From Apostichopus japonicus (Eukaryota; Echinodermata; Holothuroidea; Aspidochirotida; Stichopodidae), in assembly GCF_037975245.1 (NCBI RefSeq), contig NC_092562.1, positions 19,066,054 through 19,130,053 of the forward strand: a DNA stretch of 64,000 nt, written 5' to 3'. The translations under genes and the position numbers were made by a program. This document shows, in pieces, positions 39,730 to 50,700 of the stretch. Numbering within the stretch: position 1 is the first letter of the stretch; each line of letters opens with the position of its first letter. Below the pieces are notes generated by a model, which worked only from the letters and a program-made list of their open reading frames with translations, was not told where the DNA came from and did no database searches.

Positions 39730-41020
39730 TAGACCGGCAGCCCAGTGCACTTTGATCAAACGAACGAGGTACCAATATCTGAGTATTGGAACATTTGTGG
39801 AAAAACCCAGTATATACAAAAGTGGATGTCTGCCGTGGTCGCTCTGCTGCATGTGGCCCCTGGGGCCGGTTAAAGGGGGCCCAAAAATGCATCTGATCAA
39901 ACGAACGAGGTACCACTCGAAACCAATGTCAACTTAATGCATGAATGCCACATAGTACTGAATGGCCCATGCCAGACAAATTTTCTGCTGCAAAGGGCCC
40001 GCCAGACGCCCAAGAAGGGCCCCTAAAAAAAATGCATCTGATCAAACGAACGAGGTACCACTTGAAAACAATGTCAACTTAATGCATGAATGCCACAAAG
40101 TACTGAATGGCCTATGCCAGACAAATTTTCTGCTGCTAAGGGCCCGCCAGACGCCCCCAAATATGGCCCAAATGCCCATTAGCGTAGCATTGACCCAGAT
40201 TAAATATGCAAGGTACCACTCAAAACCGGTTTGGAATGTTCGTGTTGATCTTACAGACTATGGAAATCATCATGCCAGACAAATTTTCTGCTACAAAGGG
40301 CCCGCCTGACGCCCCAAAAGGGCCCATAAAAATGCATTTGATCAAACGAACGAGGTACCACTTGAAACCAATGTCAACTTAATGCATGAATGCCAAAAAG
40401 TATCGAATGGCCCATGCCAGACAAATTTTCTGCTGCTAAGGGCCCGCCAGACGCCCCCAGATATGGCCCAAATGCCCGTTAGCGTAGCATTGACCCAGAT
40501 TAAATATGCAAGGTACCACTCAAAATCGGTTTGGAATGTTCGGGTTGATCTTACAGACTATGGAAATCATCATGCCAGACAAATTTTCTGCTACAAACGG
40601 GCTAACAGACACACTAAAAGAGGGCCCCCAAATGGGCCATGATCAATCATAGTTGGTACCACACAAAACCAATGTCAACTTAATGCATGGATGCCACAAA
40701 GTACTGAATGGCCTATGCCAGAAAATTTTCTACTGCTAAGGGCCCGCCAGACGCCCCCAAATATGGCCCAAAATGCCCATTATCGTATCATTGACCCAGA
40801 TTAAATATGCAAGGTACCACTCAAAACCGGTTTGGAACCACACAAAAACAATATTAAATGCAAAGGTACTTTCCACAGAGTAAAGAACTGCCGATGCAAG
40901 ACAAATTTTCTTCTGCATAGGTCCCACTTGATGGAAAGTATAGGTGGCCCAATGCGGCCCTATATGGGCCTAATGAATTGTATATCGATGCAGACTATAT
41001 GTGCCTTGTGACATGACATT
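39730..41020 (+). repeat. left arm of the internal palindrome, built of ~300-bp tandem units
   Basis: The word gatcaaacgaacgaggtacca starts at 39754, 39895, 40040 and 40340, with a decayed version near 40650. Between markers the unit repeats atgccagacaaattttctgc, gggcccgccagacgccc and 'cccagattaaatatgcaaggtaccact'. The full unit is 300 bp; the first two intervals (141 and 145 bp) are shortened units. The outer edge is agaccggcagccca (39731) and the inner edge is acatgacatt near 41020. The small open frames (residues like HARQIFCCKGPA) repeat with the unit and are not called as genes. Confidence 0.9.
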
Positions 41021-42727
41021 TGTAGCATTCCACAGAGTAAAGAAATGCCAATACAATACAAATTTTCTTCTGCAAAGTGCCCACCACATGTAAAAAAAAT
41101 TATACAGTTTAAATAGTTAAGATACCACAAGAAACCAATCTTTAACAATCAAGAACATCCTGAATTATTCAAATTCCTTCCCGCTACATAGGCCAATGGA
41201 ATAATGAGATTAGTATACTAGTAGGTGTATCAATTACTGAACATTTCATTGAGCAAAACAAAAATGACGCGAACTCAGTCTTTGAGGGAGATCCTGACAG
41301 TTATAATGCATTCTCAAATCCATTCTTTTTCCTTTTATCCATTCTTTATTCTTTTATCCAGTCATTACTTTGTATCGTGAGCAGTGTTTAACTTGGCAGT
41401 TACTTTGTTTCGCTGGAAACACTGGAGCAGATTAAAATCAGTTTATGTATTGTAAATAAGAAACCCAAAATCATTTTGTATCTTGAAACACTGTGTTTAC
41501 GTTAGCATTGTAAATCTACAAAGTTTAAAATCTTGAGAAAGAACGCTTAAGTGTCATCTTAAGGCATACATGTAGTCGAACAAAAGAGATTGTTTTGTTT
41601 CTTAAGCTCAGACAAAGAAACAATTATCAAACAATGGTGAAAATGCTTTATAACGTGTACTTAACGATAAAGGTTTGGGTTGAAACTGTCCAATATGGTT
41701 TTTGAAAGATACATAATTGAAGCATATAAATGTATATGTATCTTTTTGCTAGGTACACTCTTTAAAGGACTTAAAATGCTAAGATTGAACAAACAAATAC
41801 TGATATCACCACGTATGACTCCATTCCTTGATACAAAATATAAAATGAGTAATTGGCCTATATTACTCCATCTTGGTCTTTTAGAACTTCCATCATTACA
41901 CTAATTCAATTCGAATAGCTTGTAACAAGTCCAACAAATAGATGTGGCATCCATTTTTCAGAAATATGAATGCTAGATGAGGGTTTTTGTTTTCATCTAT
42001 GAAGGAATCTTTTACCTTTCAAGAAAGTCATGTCATCTTGCTAGTTTAAAATGTACTAAAATCATAATTGGCAAAGATAGTAACAAAAGATCACTATGTG
42101 ATTACTCTGAACATGACACACATGTTAGGTTCGAAGTATAAGAACTGAGAATTCATGTCTCTTGACAGTGATTAAACACTGGAGTGTGTGATGTAAAAAG
42201 ACACTGCATTTGCCATTCAGACAGATCTCAAAAGAATCATTAGTAAGTTTATGAAAATTAAGTATTCCCATGAACTTGATTCTAAAAAGACATTGGAAGC
42301 TCAAATCTATGTTTCATTGTCGCAGTCATCACTCCAAAATGGTTCAGTACTTGAATCATCGGCATCAAACTCGGAAGCCACGTCTGGTCGGCTACTTTGA
42401 AAATCTTCGCTCAGTTCCCCCTCTTGGAATAGATGATCTGGGAGAGCCGGTCCCTCAAACCAGTCAGGGCTGTAGCACCCATTCTTGCTCTTCCAACCGT
42501 AGTTATGTGGATCCAAGCCAGGCAAGACTCTTCCTCAGAGTGTTAGAATTATAATGTGGGGACTTGTAATTTTTGCCCAGGCCAGCAAATCCCAAAATAT
42601 TTAGAGGCTTAGGTGAAAGTGTTATCTTTATTTTGCTTAGAGCAGCGAATAGCTAAATAAGATAAAACACTGGTCTTGTGTACAGTAACTCCAATTTATG
42701 CTGGAAACAATATAACCATGAGCTTGA
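41021..42727. other. loop of the palindrome, mostly unique AT-rich DNA
   Basis: About 1.7 kb lies between the two arms. It shows no repeat of the arm units. Its only coding-like stretch is the minus-strand segment 42307-42546. The remainder is AT-rich with no recognised element. Confidence 0.7.
42307..42546 (-). pseudogene. coding-like fragment, possible captured C-terminal exon
   Basis: On the minus strand a frame of about 75 residues ends at a stop at 42307-42309. It reads DPHNYGWKSKNG, then PDWFEGPALPDHLF, then an acidic tail ending in DDCDNET. The mix of aromatic, acidic and proline residues is unlike the low-complexity peptides of nearby chance frames. The frame meets a stop just upstream (near 42544), and a possible acceptor (ctctgag) lies there, so it could be a last exon or the remains of one. 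The W-F-E-G-P-L-P wording reminds me of tails of some mobile-element proteins, but I cannot name a family. No partner exon was found in the loop. Confidence 0.35.
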
Positions 42728-44003
42728 AATGTCATGTTACAAGGCACATATATCCAATTCTTTAGGCCCATATATAGGGCCACATTGGGCCACCTATTCT
42801 TTCTATCTGGTGGGACCTATGCAGAAGAAAATTTGTCTTGCATTGGCAGTTCTTTACTCTGTAGAAAGTACCTTTGCATTTAATATTGTTTTTTTGTGGT
42901 TCCAAACCGGTTTTGAGTGGTACCTTGCATATTTAATCTGGGTCAATGATACGATAATGGGCATTTTGGGCCATATTTGGGGGCGTCTGGCGGGCCCTTA
43001 GCAGTAGAAAATTTTCTGGCATAGGCCATTCAGTACTTTGTGGCATCCATGCATTAAGTTGACATTGGTTTCAAGTGGTACCTAGTTCGTTTGATCAAAT
43101 GCATTTTATGGGCCCTTTTGGGGCGTCTGGCGGGCCCTTTGTAGCAGAAAATTTGTCTGGCATGATGATTTCCATAGTCTGTAAGATCAACCCGAGCATT
43201 CCAAACCGGTTTTGAGTGGTACCTTGCATATTTAATCTGGGTCAATGCTGCGCTAATGGGCATTTGGGCCATATTTGGGGGCGTCTGGCGGGCCCTTGGC
43301 AGCAGAAAATCTGTCTGGCATGGGTCATTCAGTACTTTGTCGCATCCATGCATTAAGTTGACATTGGTTTCAAGTGGTACCTCGTTCGTTTGATCAAATG
43401 CATTTTTATGGGCCCTTTTGGGGCGTCTGGCGGGCCCTTTGTAGCAGAAAATTTGTCTGGCATGATGATTTCCATAGTCTGTAAGATCAACCCGAACATT
43501 CCAAACCGGTTTTGAGTGGTACCTTGCATATTTAATCTGGGTCAATGCTACGCTAATGGGCATTTGGGCCATATTTGGGGGCGTCTGGCGGGCCCTTAGC
43601 AGCAGAAAATTTGTCTGGCATAGGCCATTCAGTACTTTGTGGCATTCATGCATTAAGTTGACATTGGTTTCAAGTGGTACCTCGTTCGTTTGATCAGATG
43701 CATTTTTTTAGGGGCCCTTCTTGGGCGTCTGGCGGGCCCTTTGCAGCAGAAACTTTGTCTGGCATGGGCCATTCAGTACTATGTGGCATTCATGCATTAA
43801 GTTGACATTGGTATCGAGTGGTACCTCGTTCGTTTGATCAGATGCATTTTTGGGCCCCCTTTAACCGGCCCCAGGGGCCACATGCAGCAGAGCGACCACG
43901 GCAGACATCCACTTTTGGATATACTGGGTTTTTCCACAAATGTTCCAATACTCAGATATTGGTACCTCGTTCGTTTGATCAAAGTGCCCTGGGCTGCCGG
44001 TCT
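42728..44003 (-). repeat. right arm of the internal palindrome
   Basis: This is the reverse complement of the left arm with few differences by eye. The marker word occurs in the opposite orientation near 43077, 43377, 43677, 43821 and 43961, giving intervals of 300, 300, 144 and 140, the mirror of the left arm. The innermost marker is intact here (ctagttcg instead of ctcgttcg) but decayed in the left arm. The outer edge is gggctgccggtct (ending near 44003). A 199-residue minus-strand frame (43054-43653) is three repeat units read through and is not called as a gene. Confidence 0.9.
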
Positions 44004-44239
44004 ATATCCCTTTACTTTAGCTCAGTTGTTACTACTACTATCTGTTATGCAAGCCCAGGGTTCACATTAGCCGCGAGATTACGCGATTCGCGCAATTTGA
44101 TCGCATTTGGAATACACGATTAGTAAAAAGCCACTTGCTATTATTATTTTTTAGTTATCCCGTTTATAATCCATAAACATGTCGTCAAATTCCTTGTCAG
44201 CCTTTCCTTTTATGAAATAAACGAATGAATAAATAATAA

Positions 44240-44847
44240 TTTCTTCCACATGATAGCCTAACACCACACTAAGTCAATGCATGAGAAATCTAGCAAAGCC
44301 TAACCATCTGTCTATTCGCTGAAATTGTGACGCAGTTATAAGATAGCCATGGAACACATTCATTATTGCTGTTACGTTCGACCACATGGTTGCCTAACAC
44401 CACAATAAGTCAATGGGGTAATCTAGCATAGCCATTTGTTTATTAGCTGAAATTGTGACGCAGTTATAAGATATCCATGGAATACTTTCGTTATTGCTGT
44501 TATCTTCAACCACATGGTAGCCTAACACCACACTAAGTCAATGGGAAATCTGCCTAACCGTATATTTCCAATTTTTTTTTAAATCACACTTTGCGTAGGA
44601 TTCGGGTAATAAATTAGGAACCGGGTAGAATCGCGTCGGGCGGGTACCTTCGTTATTGCTGTTATCTTCGACCACATATTTTAGCCTAACACCACACTAA
44701 GTCAATGGGAAATCTGCCTAACCGTAGATTTGCAAAAAAAAAAAAAATTAAATCACACTTTTCGTAGGATTCGGGTAATAAATTAGGAACCGGGTAGTAT
44801 TGCGTCGGGCGGGTACCCGGGTACCCGGATAACCCGTGCAAACACTA
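44240..44847. repeat. right-end tandem units and right terminal inverted repeat
   Basis: The phrase agcctaacaccacactaagtcaatg recurs, with small changes, near 44258, 44392, 44519 and 44683. The phrase attgtgacgcagttataagata occurs near 44323 and 44449. The last 200 bp repeat the block 'taggattcgggtaataaattaggaaccgggta' twice, from about 44597 and 44765, so the subterminal region itself is duplicated. It ends in gggtacccgggtacccgg and the terminal repeat at 44832-44847. The left end has no matching tandem units. Confidence 0.75.
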
Positions 44848-44855
44848 CGTAAAGC
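44848..44855 (+). repeat. 8-bp target-site duplication, right copy
   Basis: The bases cgtaaagc are identical to 39356-39363 and lie directly outside the right terminal repeat. Confidence 0.88.
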
Positions 44856-47199
44856 ACCATGCTGAAATTTGAGTCAATCTCAAGCATACATGGCCATACT
44901 GTATCATGGGACAATGTATCAGCTAAAATGCATGTGACAGGCCAGAGGAGTTGGAGAGGAGCAAGGAATGAAAGAAATAGAAATTTCCCAGAAGAGGGGG
45001 AGGGGGGAGGGGGTGTGACCATTTTGTAGCCGCAGTATATATATTGGCTCATGTCATTTCTTTGTGAGGGATCTAAAGGTTATTTGGCAAGTTATGAGGT
45101 TCAGTCAGCACTCCATTTATAAACCTCAGAAGGTACTGTACATTAAGTGTTATGGGATTTTTGGTATCAATTTGCAGCGATATATACCGCTCAAAATAGA
45201 CTTAAAAAAAAAATCTCTTATATATGATCGTATTGATATTTGCGTATGTCTGCTGATGCATTCATCAGAATTCCGCAGTAGATGATTTCCATGTACGGCT
45301 ATAGGCTATAGCGTCATCAGTTTGTTGTTTATAAATCCATCAAGTTTGTATAAACAAATTCAGCAGTAGTTTATGTTGAGAGACATAAGTGCCTGCTATA
45401 GGCTGCTGCTGCTACATTTGTCTAAGGTTTCTTGCCATTTGAGCATACAAATCAAACTAGCAGAAAAAGACACAAAAAAATACAAAAATTGAGACAGAGA
45501 TAGCTGATAGAAATGAGGTAAACAAAGGTGAGTAAATCTGAATGTGATCCCTGTTGTGTCACTTTTATACTTTGTGCATATGGAAACAAAACAACACTGA
45601 ATGTACAGTATTCACTTCACTCCTCTCTAACCTGTCCCCATTCTACGTATGCACTTAGTCTACCTGACCTACAATAGTTGGTAACATTTTAGCACTGCAC
45701 CCTTCCCCCCCCCCCCACTCCCAACACACAGGTGTCTGTCTAAAGGGACACTTTTATATTTCCTGTTTTTCTTTCTACTGCATATGGAAGAGAAAGAAAC
45801 TTAGTCTGCTAGCAAACAAAAAAAATGATCAAAACCATTCAGGACTTGATTAATTCATCTCTAATCAAGTGGGTACTTCAATAGAGTTTGCCTTCATGCT
45901 CATTTTGAAGTGCTCGTATACTTGATTCAAGCAGGCAGTTTGCTATTTTACTTCCCTGATTGAAATCAATAAATTTTATCTGGAAATTTGCTGGCTTAAA
46001 GGCAAGTCGGTTTGTCTCATTTAGCATTTATGTGTTGCATGTTTAAAGGTTGGATTGATGGGCCAAACCCTGTCCCCAACCAACTCCCTTCCCCCGACCA
46101 TCCTTCCTCACATATGGTGGCTGAACCATGTACTTAAATGTCCTTTAGTACTGCAGTGAGTGGCTGTATACTAAATCTAAACGGTTTATGACTTTTCTAG
46201 GTACAGTAATGTATTAGAGCTGTCCACCTTTAAGTTCAGAGTCTGTTTGTACAACATTCTTTGATTGCTTTTGTACTTCAAACCTGAAGATTGGAGAATT
46301 CTCTACTTGACTGTTAAAAGTATCATAAAATAACACTGGAAGCGTCATCTTTCATCTCCGTGAGTAGTGTTGACACAGTAAAGTGTTTATGTTATCACAG
46401 TTTGTCCTGGAAGTGGAAAAGAATCGCAATTTTAGCAATTTTAATGATATTTTGCAATAGCAAGAAATCTATTGAACATGACAAACAGAAAGTGGAGGTA
46501 TGAAATTACTGTATGTTGTTGATCAAGAATATAGGTAAAAACTGCAGTGCGTGAGTGTGTGTTTTAAGTTCAGTCAGGTGGGGAGAAAAGGAGTGTTAGT
46601 GAGTAGGAATAATATCCATATCCTACAGTAGCTGGTACACAAAGAATGATGTATCTTGCATTAGTTTAATTCATGATCCTTTAGTTTAACTAAACGTTGT
46701 GTAAACTCTGTACCCTAGATGTGGTGTAAAATCATGGTAAAAAAGTGTTGGTACACCTGTAAGCATCTGTAAGTCTCAAAAGGACCTCAAAAATCCTGAA
46801 ATAATGCACAGTGAGTTTCCCTCATCAAATTTGACTTTGAGGATTCTTTTTTTGAAACTTTTTTTTTTTTTTTAACCTGATGATTCTGTTTCAACTAAGA
46901 TAAAAAACAAATCTTTTCTCTCTGAGAGTCTTGCAACCTCAAATTGTTTCATTAAGTCACTTTCTTTGTTCATTACAACATATTTGTCTTTCAGGTTTAT
47001 CTTTCTTGTAGGGTGTTTCAAATTCCAGGCAATTCATCAATTCTTTTGTTATCAAAACATTTCAAGAGTTGCTATAAACATATGCCCTGATTTATAGTTT
47101 GTTTTTGTGATCTATGCCCAGTTTATGTGACATACTTCTGACATGACTCATGAATGTAGTGTCACTGATATGAAATTATACATATTTAAATATAAATAC

Positions 47200-47323
47200 T
47201 AAATATAAGTACTGTATATATATATATATACTATAAACTATATATACTATAAACTATATACTATATTATATACTATATATTATTATATACTATATTGTAT
47301 AAACTATATTCTATCTATATACA
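47200..47323. repeat. AT-rich simple repeat
   Basis: Imperfect tatata, tactata and aactatata words for about 120 bp, running directly into the foldback copy at 47324. Confidence 0.8.
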
Positions 47324-47448
47324 GGTGAGAATTAGTTGAGATTAGTGGAACACTAGCAGTTGGGATTCATAGTTTTGTGCGTTGAGCGATCACCAGGCAA
47401 CTGTGATGATCACTCAATGCATGAAATTGAGTAACACTTGTCTCAACA
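47324..47448. mobile_element. foldback (MITE-like) repeat, longer copy
   Basis: The 5' arm (from gttgagattagtg near 47335 to gcgttgagcgatcacc near 47393) is matched imperfectly and inverted by the 3' arm (gatgatcactcaatgcat near 47406 to cacttgtctcaac near 47447). The loop is short. A related sequence lies at 28791-28870. Its position beside an AT microsatellite suggests a preference for, or origin of, AT repeats. No coding capacity. Confidence 0.6.
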
Positions 47449-47768
47449 AATTCTCTTCAATACTTCGCTCAGTCCACCGGACAAAGAGCATAAATATTCA
47501 ACTGTGAGGAGAGGAACAGGAAGATAGGAGAGGGACAGGAGGGGTGAAGCAAGGAGGAGGGGAGAGTAGGAGTGATGAGAACATAAATGATATATTAGTG
47601 TTGTAATTTATATTTAAACTGAAGCAAGTGCTTGTTATGTGTGTGTGCAATAGTTTTGATGCACATGGGAAAAGAAATAAAACATCCTTTCAAATAGTAA
47701 ATGACCAAAAAGATGTTTGCCACCACTTTGGAAACTTACAGTGTTTCACTTTCTTTCTGTATTTGTAG

Positions 47769-50700
47769 GAAAAGATGGAAGGTGAAGGTGGTGCTACTCA
47801 GGAAACGGGGGAACAAAATCTACCGCCTGAAACTACTGAAGTCAATGGGGACACGATAGCACCCATTATAGATCGAAAAGAAGCAGTTAAATTACGCGAC
47901 GAGGGCACCGAGGTAATGGTGAACGGTGACGACGACGACAACGACAGTATGAACGTCTCTCTGGACACCCAGACACAGACGCGAGAGGACGAATTCCCTC
48001 CAGATGAATATGGGGCGGGGCCGACGACTGGTGACGACCAATCGAAAGAAGGTGGTCTTGGACCCGGGAAAGAAGGCGAAATGTCACAGGAGCTGCAACA
48101 GAAGGAGGAGGAGGAGGAGGGAGAGGAAAACAAAGGTAGTGGTAATAATGAAGTAGAGGGCGCTGTTGTTGACGATGAAAAGGAAGATTCGTCGGAGGGT
48201 TACGGAAGCCAGGACGCCGACAAGGCTCTGGAAAATGAAGGAGACGGAACCGAGGAGCCCGGAAAGGATGATGGACAGGTGGAATCAGAGAAGGAACCAG
48301 AGGTAGCCCTGTCGCAAGACGAAGGATTAGCATCCCCAGAGGTAGAAGATAGTCAATTGGTAAGCACAAGTAATTCTGACCAGACCCTAGAGCAGGAGGA
48401 GGGGGGTCTGGTCGTTGATGGTGATGTGGTTGATCATGATGGTAATGTAGGGCTAGTAAATGTTCATCATGCACTGGAGTATCATAAACCCTCCTCGTGG
48501 TTAGGTAACAGTGACACCTCGGTAGTAGGGCCAGACCACATAGTTGACGACACAGAACAAACATTGGATACACTTGAACCTTGCACCACCAAACACAAAC
48601 AAGTACCGACTGATAACGTCGACGAACAGAGAATAATATCGGGAACAAACATCATTCTGTCTTACCACAATATAAACACAAATCAAACAGATGCACACAA
48701 TGATTTAGACAAATCTATACCAAATATTTCGAGAATCGACAAGGAGGAAGGGCCGGATGTTGACACCGAAGGCATGACCTCGCCGCCTCCGCCCGGACAG
48801 TTCAGCCCCCCAAATAGTCAAGGAATGATTCATGGCGATCAGACCACGGCTGGAGTACTTGGCATTAACCAACAGATTGAAACCGATACAGCAGGTGAGG
48901 GTAGACAAACGAACATAGATTTCAAATTGGAGTTTAACGGATCAACCTGTGATAATCAGAAAGATACAGCCTTTATCGAAGGGGAAGAGGTACAGGGAAG
49001 TAACAGCAAAGCAGCAACGTTGGACGTAGATTTACAGTTGCCTGTGAAAGAAGACATTGCAATTATGGAGGATATTACACAGAGTGACAAATTGACGGTT
49101 GCTACGGTTACTCATTCAGTGGCAGTGGAAGAGGCTGCCCCCAATGGTGAACAAGTGATGACTTCTTCACAACTCAGCGAGCAACTCCTGGAAGCACACG
49201 CAAACAAAGAAGAGAGCTTGGAAATCACTGAAAAGGAACAAAAAGAAGGAGAAGGAGGAGAAATATCCCACAGCATGAATGCTGGTAATCAGTTGCAAGT
49301 ATTTCAGGAATGTGACTCAAAAGAAAGTGAGTTATTGGACCTTGATCAGGAGGAATTAGATCAAAACAACAAGTTAGGAGAGCCAGGCATGACAGAACCC
49401 AAAGGAAGCTCAGAGGGAGAGAAAGATTTGGGAAACCCTCTCGTGGAAGAGACCGTTGTCAATTTTGTGGATCAAGTCTTGAGTCATGCGATTGAACAGG
49501 TTTCTGTGGGAAAAGGACATGGTGATTTCGAACCGGGGCCTGAACAGAATAGCGAGGAATTGCTGGAAACAGACCAGACGGTTGTGAAGAAACTGTCGGG
49601 AGATGATCAAATAGTAGTAGAATCTAAGATGTCAGAAATAAGTGAAGAGTCAAAGTTTGACGAAGAAAAGGCTGTGAGTGCGGATTTGGATTGGTCGAAA
49701 AATGCAGAAATGGATCAAAATTGTAACCTAGAGTTGAACATAACGGCCAAGGTAGGGGAAAAGGACACACCTGATGTTGTGGACGATTCAAATAGGTCGG
49801 GGGGTACAACCTCGCCGAAAGAGCAAATTGCAAACGAAGGCAAAGAAACTCGCACTAAAAGATGGTCAGTCCCATCGGGGCAATTTACCGCTGGGAACTT
49901 CAGTTATGCAGATGCACAAAGAAACGACGACCATTCGGATAAAGACCGTGAAAGTGAGTCAACGCACACAGGGTATAAGAAATTTGGGCCAGTGAAGTTT
50001 AGGCCTTCGTCACAATTGTCGAAGGACGCCAAATGGAGGCGTACTTCAATAGGAGTACCCCGTGGCTGGAACGCTCCCCCTGTGGACTTAATCCTACCCG
50101 TCCCGGAATCTGGCCCAGAAGTGGCTCCGGAAACGACAGAATCGTCGATAAAACCCGATGAGGTGGGTCCCAGCTCGATCACCTCAGACCTCTCCATATC
50201 TTCTGGATCCTCGGTAAGTCTTCAATCTTCTATTTCAAATGATATTCCCAAAGTTCAGGAAGAGACAGATTTGTACAGAGCAGAGCCCATGGTACAGGCC
50301 ATAGTCGAAGAGGACAATTTTTCGACACCCCCTCCACCCGTCGAGGGTCAAACTCATATCGGATTCTCCTCCCTCCAGATGACTTCCGATAGTACAAAAG
50401 TCGAAAACACCGGTCCTTCTGTGACGTCGTCCGCGAGCGATTTGGATCCGTCGTCTCCATTAGGTGTCGTAAGGAGAGAAGGTCCCATCTCGCCCGCCCA
50501 GGGAAACTCTCCTTCTGAATTTGTGAGGAAGACACCTCCACTTAGCCAAAAAGTAGAGGTCTATGAAATCAAGGAGGATTCCCTTCTGAGCCCGACTGGG
50601 TCGGAGAGGCGACAGCAAGGTTTCCACAAACGATCCGCTACCGTGGGAGACTCGCCCCAGAAATTATCGAAGGCAGAAGAAGAAAGACAGCAAGTGCTCG

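Larger units (their letters stand above)
39364..44847. mobile_element. non-autonomous hAT-like transposon with giant internal palindrome (5,484 bp)
   Basis: The left end begins tagtgtttacacgggt, and the right end, read on the other strand, begins tagtgtttgcacgggt: 15 of 16 bases match. An exact 8-bp duplication (cgtaaagc) flanks it. GGGTACCCG palindromes cluster within about 80 bp of the left end and 50 bp of the right end, like transposase binding sites. Length of the duplication, TAG termini and subterminal repeats fit the hAT superfamily; that is family knowledge applied here. No transposase core, BED finger or dimerisation domain is visible in any frame, so movement would need enzyme from elsewhere. 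The inside is dominated by two inverted arms (39730-41020 and 42728-44003) around a 1.7-kb loop. The clean duplication suggests a fairly recent insertion. Confidence 0.85.
17086..47768 (+). other. intron 2 (about 30.7 kb)
   Basis: The donor is gtaagt at 17086 and the acceptor is tttgtag at 47768, and both exon sides are phase 0. The intron holds most of the mobile and tandem repeats of the window: the SINE, the three-copy dispersed family, the twin hairpins, the 20-bp array, AT repeats, the foldback copies, the 46-bp minisatellite and the 5.5-kb hAT-like element. I saw no further exon of the host gene. A small skipped exon cannot be excluded by eye, because phase-0 exons of a few dozen bases would not stand out. 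Confidence 0.75.

Noticed and set aside
43054-43653. 199-residue minus-strand open frame
   Set aside because: It is tandem units of the palindrome arm read through. The same peptide repeats inside it and in the left arm, and it resembles no protein I know.
47887-48648. 253-residue minus-strand frame opposite exon 3
   Set aside because: It is the antisense shadow of the acidic coding exon, rich in Arg, His, Pro and Leu as expected from its complement.
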